A DNA stretch of 12,543 nucleotides from Chloroflexota bacterium. Lineage in GTDB: Bacteria > Chloroflexota > Limnocylindria > Limnocylindrales > CSP1-4. Below the pieces are notes generated by a model that had not been told where the DNA came from, ran no database searches, and was given only the letters and a program-made list of their open reading frames with translations. The stretch spans positions 1 through 12,543 of the forward strand of contig PMJT01000136.1 in NCBI GenBank assembly GCA_003158495.1, in the 5' to 3' direction. Positions 7,806 through 12,543 of the stretch are shown in pieces (position 1 is the stretch's first letter; each line of letters starts with the position of its first letter). Both the position numbers and the translations under genes were made by a program.

Positions 7806-8049
7806 GCTCGGCTCCCGCAGCGGGTCGCAGGATTGCTGGAATGGCGACCATTCGTCGTTCCATTGAGCACGCAGCCTGGGCGATGCCCATGGTGCGCAGC
7901 ATCAAGATCGGAAGGCCCACGAGGCGTTGCGTACGATCAACCCCGTGCCTCACCGGTAGTTCCTGGAATCGGCCAGAGGCGAATCTCCTTCCATCGAGCT
8001 CGTCATCAAGGTGGGGTCGAACATGAAGTCTTGAGCCATCGCTCTTCAT
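7798..8049 (-). CDS. Doubtful small ORF between the regulator and the ATPase
   Basis: An open frame of 83 codons from ATG 8049 (84 from GTG 8052) fills the gap exactly: it overlaps the ROK stop at its start and the ATPase GTG start at its end. That fit favours a gene. Against it, the protein is Arg-rich with no domain, membrane segment or signal peptide that I recognise. Its codons include AGA, AGG, CTA, TCA and GGA, which are rarer in the neighbours. The gap may simply be a spacer or a decayed gene. Confidence 0.25.
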   Translation of the reverse strand: MKSDGSRLHVRPHLDDELDGRRFASGRFQELPVRHGVDRTQRLVGLPILMLRTMGIAQAACSMERRMVAIPAILRPAAGAERA

Positions 8050-9317
8050 CACGGCTGCGATGTCTCCTCGGGTGCGGGCGACATTGGCGAGACGACATCA
8101 GGCGACTTCGGACCAGAAGCTCCGATCAGGCGGGGCGGCTTTCCGGAAGGGCCCCGCAGGCGCAGGTTCAGGCCGAGCTCGCGCTGAACAAGCAGCGCGG
8201 CCGACCCGATGATGACGATGTCGTCGGCATGCCCGAGTTCGACACTCGTGTCACTCGTGAGCGCTGGCAAAGCCACCTCCGACATCTCATCACGAACCGC
8301 GGTGAGCCAGCGTTCCCCGAACGACGGCATCGTCCCGGTGAGGACGATGTGGTGGACGTTGAGCGTTCCGATGATGCCGGCGACGGCCGCACCGAGATAC
8401 CTGCCCGCCTCGAGCACGATCTTCACGACGAGCTCATCGTCCGCCTCGAAGGAAGCGACGGCTTCCTCCAGCGACGGCGGTGGGGCCCCCCGGTTCATGC
8501 CGATGCGGGCGAGCACAGCGCGCGTGCTGGCGACCGTCTGCAAGCAACCCCGCCTTCCACACTGGCAGAGAGGCCCGCCGGGAGCGACGATCGTGTGGCC
8601 GATCTCACCTGCCCCCTGGCCATCGCCCTGGTAGAGCGAGCCGTTGAGGACGAGACCCGCGCCGATGCCGCCGCTGACCTTCACGGCGACGAGGTTCGAC
8701 CGACGCACCGAACCGAAGGAGTGCTCGGCAAGAGCGGCCACCTGGCTGTCGTTGATGACGTAGACGGGCAGCCCCCAGCGCGCGCCGACAATGGCGCCGA
8801 GGGGGACACCGCGCCAGTCGATGTTCACTGCCTGCACGACAGTCCCGTCTTCGGTGTTGATCAGCCCGGGCGCCCCGATCCCGATCCCAAGGACGGGCCA
8901 AGCAGACGAGCCGAGCAAACGGTCGAGCAGCTGATTGACTCGCTCGAGCGCGCGCTCCGCGTTGCTGTCGCCGGAAGGGACCTCGGCGACCTTGATCATT
9001 TCGCCGTTGAGATTGACGACCGCTCCTCGAAAGACGCGCTCGCCAAGGTCGATCCCGATCACATGACGGGCGCCCGGAGGGACCTCAAGCAGGATCGGCG
9101 TCTTGCCCCTTCGGGATGGACCAGGTCCTACCTCGCGAGTCAGTCCCCTCTTCAGGAGATCACCGACAACGTCGGATACTGTCGTTCGAGTCAGCCCGGT
9201 GAGGCGAGCGACGTGAGCTCGACTCGCGGGACCGATCTCGTAGATTGTCGAGAGAACGAGGCGCTCGTTGTGCGTCCGCGCGTCACGAACGGTCGCCTTA
9301 GGCGGTCGCCGGATCAT
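8049..9317 (-). CDS. ROK family transcriptional regulator
   Basis: A 422-residue ROK repressor, NagC/Mlc/XylR type. A winged helix-turn-helix covers about 18-65 (SRAHVARLTGLTRTTVSDVV). The sugar-binding ROK domain follows: GIDLG at 88-92, GIGIGAPG at 144-151, the Asp of IND at 190, and VSGGIGAGLVLNG at 214-226. The zinc site has H241 (GEIGH) and CQCGRRGC with C251, C253 and C258, and matches the family pattern. ROK regulators respond to sugars or phosphosugars. This one heads the operon and probably controls it and itself. The ATG at 9317 has GAAGGG five bases upstream. The C-terminus carries a Pro/Ser-rich tail of about 40 residues beyond the domain. The ligand is unknown. Confidence 0.94.
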   Translation of the reverse strand: MIRRPPKATVRDARTHNERLVLSTIYEIGPASRAHVARLTGLTRTTVSDVVGDLLKRGLTREVGPGPSRRGKTPILLEVPPGARHVIGIDLGERVFRGAVVNLNGEMIKVAEVPSGDSNAERALERVNQLLDRLLGSSAWPVLGIGIGAPGLINTEDGTVVQAVNIDWRGVPLGAIVGARWGLPVYVINDSQVAALAEHSFGSVRRSNLVAVKVSGGIGAGLVLNGSLYQGDGQGAGEIGHTIVAPGGPLCQCGRRGCLQTVASTRAVLARIGMNRGAPPPSLEEAVASFEADDELVVKIVLEAGRYLGAAVAGIIGTLNVHHIVLTGTMPSFGERWLTAVRDEMSEVALPALTSDTSVELGHADDIVIIGSAALLVQRELGLNLRLRGPSGKPPRLIGASGPKSPDVVSPMSPAPEETSQP

Positions 9318-9332
9318 CTTGACCCTTCAATA

Positions 9333-9376
9333 GTCCAGAACTTGGACAAAAGGCTACCATCCGTTGTCAAGAGACA
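9333..9376 (-). promoter_or_regulatory. Candidate promoter/operator of the ROK-led operon
   Basis: Two features precede the regulator's start. An imperfect palindrome, GTCCAGAACTTGGAC (plus strand, 9333-9347), has arms that pair except for one position and AT-rich flanks. It lies just upstream of the Shine-Dalgarno, where a repressor would block transcription. A consensus -35 hexamer TTGACA on the minus strand (9370-9365) lies within TGTCAAGAGACA (9365-9376), itself a small TGTC/GACA inverted repeat. I do not see a good -10 hexamer at the normal spacing, so the promoter call is weak. Confidence 0.35.
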
Positions 9377-9735
9377 GTGCGGCTTGCGAATGTGCGTCTT
9401 TACGATCAAAAGAGCGGGCTTTTGCGCCGTTCACAGCCAGCCTTCGGAGCGCGTCCGCTTGCCTCAAGTCCGATAGCCGGACAAATTAGGACCTCGACGA
9501 GCCCGAGCGGGCCACCATGGTCGCGGGCGTAGTTCTCGATCCCGCGTCGAGCCGGCGCACGCCTCAGACGTCTCTCAAGGAACTCTGACGTCAGGACTCG
9601 CCTCGGGCCCTCAGTCGGATGATGCCCCAGGGGGTTCCGCGCTGACTCATTGCCTCATCTGGCTCTCAAAACTCGCAGAACTGCCCGGTAGGGGGCAAGC
9701 GCAAAGGCCATCGCGAAGCTATTGGGGTGGCCGGC
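9377..9735. other. Intergenic stretch without a supported gene
   Basis: I find no gene here. A minus-strand frame is open for about 80 codons (about 9406-9652) but has no ATG, GTG or TTG, and I recognise no family. It may be a worn remnant or chance. A short AAAAG/CTTTT inverted repeat lies near 9407-9423. Confidence 0.5.
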
Positions 9736-9792
9736 GCGGGAGCAGACGGTCAGCTTGGGAAGCAGACACTCTGCCAGCTGAGTTACTCCCGC
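9736..9792 (-). tRNA. tRNA-Gly(CCC)-like sequence lacking the T arm (probable tRNA pseudogene)
   Basis: Read on the minus strand, GCGGGAG (9792-9786) pairs perfectly with CTCCCGC (9742-9736) as a 7-bp acceptor stem. Next come TA and a D arm, with ACTC pairing GAGT around AGCTGGCA. The anticodon loop is TTCCCAA, reading CCC (Gly), on a 5-bp stem with one T-T mismatch. Only seven bases (CCGTCTG) then separate it from the acceptor strand. The whole is 57 nt, about 19 short of normal, and the T arm with its GGTTCGA-type loop is absent. There is no encoded CCA. A TATAAC hexamer lies about 17 bases upstream (9814-9809). Most likely a pseudogene made by a deletion. Confidence 0.6.
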
Positions 9793-9957
9793 TCGGCGAG
9801 TAGGCGTAGTTATAGCAGGTCGCGCGAGACGGTAGGAAGCGTGCCGACCCGACCTAAGCCCTGCGGTCCGGCGGCCGTATGCTACCCGAACGCTCACGCT
9901 TCCCGAGGTCCAAGCATTGTTCGAAACCAACCGTCGTCCGGCCATCCCGGCGCTCCT

Positions 9958-10683
9958 GTGACGAGGCCCACGTCCGAGGCGAGTTCGTTGGAGCCGCGCG
10001 TGTCAGGGCGCTTCTCGCGTTCGCCTCGTCGGCGACTCATGCTCATAGGGGGCGGATTCGTCGCGCTCCTCGCCTGTCTCCTGATCCTTGGGGCGGTCGC
10101 CGAGGACGTCCACAACCAGGAGGCAAATGCGCTCGACGCGCTTGCGACTCCTCTGCTCCACGGCCTATCGAACCCGATCCTCGATGCTGTCATGGGAACG
10201 CTTACGACTCTCGGCTCGACGATCGTTGTCGTTCCGCTGTTCGTCGCCGCGCTCGTGCTGCTCATTTGGCGGCGGCACCGGCGCGAGGCGCTCTTCCTGG
10301 CCGTCTCTATGGCCGGCAGCCTCGTGCTCAATCAGTCCCTCAAGCTCATCTTCCAAAGGCCGAGGCCCCAGCTCGCCTGGGCACAGGTCCAGCCGGAATA
10401 CAGCTTTCCCAGCGGGCACGCAATGAACTCGATCGTCTTCTACGTCGCGGTTGCCCTGATCGTGTGGGTTCTATGGGGCCGTCGGGCGGGTCTGATCGCG
10501 ACCGTCCTGGCCATCGTGCTGGCGCTCTTGATCGGGACCAGCCGGATCTACCTCGGCTACCACTACTTCACGGACGTTGTCGGCGGGCTCCTCGCCGGTG
10601 CCGCGTGGTTGATCATCGTCGCCGCTGCACTGGATGGCGGGCTCTGGCTGAGCCGCTGGCGTGACCAGGAGTCAGGACCGTGA
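9958..10683 (+). CDS. PAP2 family membrane phosphatase
   Basis: A 241-residue integral-membrane phosphatase of the PAP2 superfamily, which removes phosphate from lipid phosphates such as phosphatidic acid or undecaprenyl pyrophosphate at the membrane. All three catalytic motifs are present: KLIFQRPRP (K129 to R136), PSGH (151-154), and SRIYLGYHYFTD (S195/R196, H202, D206). About six hydrophobic segments are visible. The first, at about 27-47, follows a basic stretch (RSPRRR). The start is uncertain. GTG 9958 is my choice, but TTG 9988, GTG 10000 and ATG 10039 are in frame, and none has a clear Shine-Dalgarno. The open frame runs back over the tRNA-like sequence, but that part is not credible protein. 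The stop overlaps the next gene by GTGA. Confidence 0.9.
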   Translation: MTRPTSEASSLEPRVSGRFSRSPRRRLMLIGGGFVALLACLLILGAVAEDVHNQEANALDALATPLLHGLSNPILDAVMGTLTTLGSTIVVVPLFVAALVLLIWRRHRREALFLAVSMAGSLVLNQSLKLIFQRPRPQLAWAQVQPEYSFPSGHAMNSIVFYVAVALIVWVLWGRRAGLIATVLAIVLALLIGTSRIYLGYHYFTDVVGGLLAGAAWLIIVAAALDGGLWLSRWRDQESGP

Positions 10684-11579
10684 CGACAGCCTTCGTCGTC
10701 GGTCGGCGGCGCAAGGGCGGCCACGTCGGCGGCGTTGTCCGAGAGGTCCGCGCCACGCTGGAAAGGGCCGGCTGGAAGGTCGACAGTGCCGTCGTCGATC
10801 AAAAGTCCGATCTGCGCCGCTACGCACGCCGGGCGGTCAAACGCGACTGCCACGTCGTGGTGGTGGTCGGCGGCGACGGCGCCGTCAACCAGGTCGCCAC
10901 TGCGCTCACCGGGACGCCGGTTGCCCTCGGCATCATTCCGACCGGGACCGGCAACCTGCTTGCGGGCAACCTCGGGATACCACGGCGTCTGGATCGGGCG
11001 ATGGAGACGGTTCTCTCCGGGACGGGTCGACGCATCGATGTGGGGCAGGCGACCGTCGGAGGGAAGTCCCACAACTTCACTGTGGCCTGCGGAATCGGCT
11101 TCGACGCCGACGTCATGCGCTCGACGGGAAGGCGCTCGAAGCGACGCTGGGGCAAGCTCGCCTACTTCGTCAGCGCCATCGCGGCGAGCGGTCGCATCGG
11201 GAACATGACCCACGAGATCACCCTCGATGGGGTCACGACGGAGACCCAGGCCGCGCAGGTCATCGTCGCGAACTTCGGCCGGATGATGGCCGGTTTGTCG
11301 CCGCGTCGGCCGGTGCTGCCCGACGACGGCCTGCTCGAGGTGATAGTGGTGCGAGCGTCGGGGCCGATTCCAGCCCTGCCGGCGGCATGGGAGGCGCTCC
11401 GCCAGGCCGATCTCGGCGACTCTTCGGGCGGCCGTGCCTTCCGGGCCCAGGCACGGGAGGTCCGGATCGCCACCGCTCAACCGCGCCTGGTGGAGATCGA
11501 CGGCAACGTTGTCGGCCGGACGCCGGTCGACGTGTCAATCCTGCCCGCCGCGCTCAGCGTGATCGTGCCGCCATCCTGA
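10680..11579 (+). CDS. Diacylglycerol/sphingosine kinase-family lipid kinase
   Basis: A 299-residue protein of the DAGK-catalytic family (YegS/DgkB/LCB5-like), cytoplasmic or membrane-associated, which transfers phosphate from ATP to a lipid alcohol. The nucleotide-binding signature is VVVGGDGAVNQV (61-72), followed by GIIPTGTGNLLAGNLGIP (84-101) and CGIGFDADVM (137-146), in the normal order and spacing. The C-terminal beta domain ends with the usual EIDGNVVGRTPVDVSILPAA-like segment. It starts with GTG at 10680, overlapping the PAP2 stop, so the two are co-translated. A kinase paired with a lipid-phosphate phosphatase suggests balancing of a phospholipid or polyprenol phosphate pool. The exact lipid is not evident. 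Confidence 0.92.
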   Translation: MTTAFVVGRRRKGGHVGGVVREVRATLERAGWKVDSAVVDQKSDLRRYARRAVKRDCHVVVVVGGDGAVNQVATALTGTPVALGIIPTGTGNLLAGNLGIPRRLDRAMETVLSGTGRRIDVGQATVGGKSHNFTVACGIGFDADVMRSTGRRSKRRWGKLAYFVSAIAASGRIGNMTHEITLDGVTTETQAAQVIVANFGRMMAGLSPRRPVLPDDGLLEVIVVRASGPIPALPAAWEALRQADLGDSSGGRAFRAQAREVRIATAQPRLVEIDGNVVGRTPVDVSILPAALSVIVPPS

Positions 11580-11611
11580 TCCGGTGGCGACCCCCGAGCT
11601 GCCGCGATCCG

Positions 11612-12009
11612 CTAGGGCGTGGAGTCGGCCCAGGCCTCAGCGGCCGTGATCACCGGCGCTCCGCTCGAAACGGACTCTTCGATCGCCAGCGCCACAAGGT
11701 GGTCCTGGCAACCATCCGCCGGCGGGTACGGCGCCGGGCCCTCGTCCCGACACCGGGCCGCCATCGCCGTGAGCATCGTGCTGATCGCGATCTCCTCGTC
11801 GTTGAGGCGCAGTCCGATGTACGGGTTACGGAAGAGGATGGTGTCGCACAGGCTGATGCGGTCTGTTTCGAGACCGTCGAGACGCAGGTGGTAGCCGGTC
11901 CTCAGGCAGTACGGGCTCGTAGAGACGGGCACGTCGACATGCCGGTTCCCGGCGGGCCCTACTGGTTGCGCAGCCCGATCCTCGGCCCGGCGCCGGGTGG
12001 CAAAACCTT
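11612..12009 (-). pseudogene. C-terminal fragment of a third Gfo/Idh/MocA oxidoreductase
   Basis: The minus-strand frame ending at TAG 11614-11612 encodes about 130 codons. The last ~105, from about PVSTSPYCLRTGYHLRLDG onward, look like the C-terminal domain of a sugar-type Gfo/Idh oxidoreductase: RNPYIGLRLNDEEIAI, then an ADGCQDHLVALAIEESV helix and GAPVITAAEAW. The N-terminal Rossmann domain and the catalytic lysine motif are absent. The frame closes at TAA 12010-12008, and I find no continuation in other frames. The only start codon is GTG 11932 without a Shine-Dalgarno. This is most simply a 5'-truncated remnant. It is convergent with the lipid-kinase gene, 32 bases from its stop, and divergent from the small peptide gene. 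Confidence 0.65.
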
Positions 12010-12098
12010 AGTGGGTAACTATGGTATCCGTGGCGCGACAGAGACTGAATCGTCAGATTGGCGGCGTGAAGCTGCCGGGCCTCAGGAAGGAACGCGAA

Positions 12099-12275
12099 AT
12101 GGATAGCAGAGAATCCACGCTGGAGCGAAGACAAGGGGATCCGGGTCTCGGCGAGCAGCGGCAGGAGTCGCGCTGGCGAGGACGGCCGCGCCCGGTCCTT
12201 TGGAACGGGACTGGCTTGGAGCATGACTGCGCGGAGTACGTTCCGGTTCTCTGGGACGGGTCTTGCTTGTACTGA
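12099..12275 (+). CDS. Putative RiPP-like precursor peptide, 58 residues
   Basis: I do not recognise a described family. The ATG at 12099 is preceded by AGGAAGGA (12084-12091) seven bases upstream, one of the strongest Shine-Dalgarno sites in the window. An upstream in-frame ATG at 12021 has none. Residues 1-31 are highly charged (many Arg, Glu, Gln) and resemble a leader. Then come two related segments 17 residues apart: PVLWNGTGLE (32-41) and PVLWDGSCLY (49-58), the latter being the exact C-terminus. Cysteines are at 44 and 56. Between the copies, differences are mostly synonymous (GTC/GTT, CTT/CTC) or conservative (N/D, T/S), which suggests selection on protein. The ending DGSCLY recalls the mycofactocin precursor MftA, which ends DGxCGVY as I recall. 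No modifying enzyme is visible before the window ends. Confidence 0.5.
   Translation: MDSRESTLERRQGDPGLGEQRQESRWRGRPRPVLWNGTGLEHDCAEYVPVLWDGSCLY
12191..12275 (+). repeat. 51-nt imperfect direct repeat coding the peptide core segments
   Basis: The codons from CCG 12192 and from CCG 12243 match at a 51-nt offset over about ten codons: CCGGTCCTTTGG against CCGGTTCTCTGG, then ACGGGACTGGCTTG against ACGGGTCTTGCTTG. A weaker third resemblance (CGGGAACTGG and CTTGGTTCAT) lies outside the gene at about 12288-12313. Confidence 0.6.
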
Positions 12276-12543
12276 GCCCGGGCATAGCGGGAACTGGCAC
12301 CGGCTTGGTTCATAGAGAACCAGGAAGTCGCTAAGTTCGAGGCGGCGGACCCTGGGGACGAAATAGGGGCGCGATCGGCGGCGCCGAGATTCCAGAGTCC
12401 AGACTGCCCGCCTGCTTGCCTCGATCAGCCGCAGTAGGCAAACCAAAACCGCGGATCGCGGCCAGGCTTGGCGCGGCGGATGCGGGTGGTCAGAGTGGTT
12501 CGCACTGGGAATCCTGGAGAGTCTCCATCAAAGCCAGGGCGAA
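12276..12543. other. Right-edge region without a supported gene
   Basis: No gene can be called. On the plus strand an ATG at 12480 opens a frame that runs off the edge (starting MRVVRVVRTG) but has only a weak purine-rich sequence before it. The other two plus frames are also open to the edge. One ends in a protein-like stretch, WSEWFALGILESLHQSQ, but has no start codon after its last stop near 12355. A gene may begin near or beyond the right edge. Confidence 0.35.

Noticed and set aside
7833..9476. 547-codon plus-strand frame opposite the ROK gene
   Set aside because: The minus-strand frame carries a complete ROK protein with HTH and zinc motif; the opposite frame shows no domain and is antisense shadow.
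9406..9652. Minus-strand open frame of about 80 codons with a plausible stretch RGIENYARDHGGPLGLVEVL
   Set aside because: It has no ATG, GTG or TTG start and matches no family I recognise. Kept only as a possible remnant in the intergenic note.
9655..9945. Minus-strand 96-codon frame containing GVTQLAECLLPK
   Set aside because: This string is the well-known false translation of a bacterial tRNA gene. The frame runs through the tRNA-Gly-like sequence and is not a protein gene.
11009..11028. 18 bases in the kinase gene (GGTTCTCT, then CC, then GGGACGGGTC) matching 12245-12262 in the peptide gene except for the CC
   Set aside because: The reading frames differ and there is no flanking similarity. 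Most likely chance between GC-rich sequences, though a short recombination scar cannot be excluded.
10661..12106. Long plus-strand frame (481 codons) overlapping the lipid kinase
   Set aside because: Composition is Arg/Gly/Pro-rich without motifs, while the overlapping frame holds all DAGK signatures. It is a frame shadow.
11826..12446. Minus-strand 206-codon frame across the right-hand region
   Set aside because: It is rich in Arg, Pro and Ser with no domain. It lies antisense to the small peptide gene and out of frame with the Gfo/Idh fragment, so it reads as a GC-rich shadow.
1..12543. CRISPR arrays, insertion-sequence ends or transposase genes
   Set aside because: No spaced direct-repeat array, transposase motif or paired terminal inverted repeat was found by reading; the only tandem array is the 12-bp repeat near 3,430.

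Overview
The window is GC-rich (about two thirds G+C in the genes), with ATGA/GTGA gene overlaps and GTG starts. No marker fixes the species. The gene style fits an uncultured soil or freshwater Chloroflexota (Limnocylindria-like) or an actinobacterium. This is an inference from composition and gene content only.

Left three quarters (about 9,320 down to 1, all minus strand): one long, tightly packed catabolic operon. In transcription order it holds a ROK-family sugar-type repressor, a 240-base spacer with a doubtful small ORF, and a complete polar-amino-acid ABC importer (ATPase, lipoprotein binding protein, two permeases). These are followed by an asparaginase II-family enzyme, a CutC-family TIM-barrel protein, two different Gfo/Idh/MocA oxidoreductases, and an SDR dehydrogenase that runs off the left edge. 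Three junctions are 4-base ATGA overlaps. A strong stem-loop follows the binding-protein gene, and a 12-bp tandem repeat lies before cutC. An amino-acid importer and amidohydrolase combined with a sugar-type repressor and sugar/polyol oxidoreductases suggests uptake and breakdown of a small molecule that joins an amino acid to a sugar or polyol, such as a glycosyl-asparagine, Amadori compound or opine. That substrate is an inference.

Middle (about 9,320-9,960): intergenic DNA with the ROK promoter/operator candidates, little coding signal, and a tRNA-Gly(CCC)-like sequence whose T arm is missing.

Right (about 9,960-11,580, plus strand): a PAP2 membrane phosphatase and a diacylglycerol-kinase-family lipid kinase, overlapping by GTGA, form a small lipid-phosphate module.

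Far right (11,580-12,543): a 5'-truncated Gfo/Idh remnant on the minus strand. On the plus strand is a 58-residue ORF with a near-perfect Shine-Dalgarno and two similar segments, PVLWNGTGL and PVLWDGSCLY, the second being the C-terminus. It looks like a ribosomal peptide (RiPP) precursor. I do not recognise the family; its end recalls the mycofactocin precursor. This is the best candidate here for something undescribed. Any partner enzyme would lie beyond the right edge.
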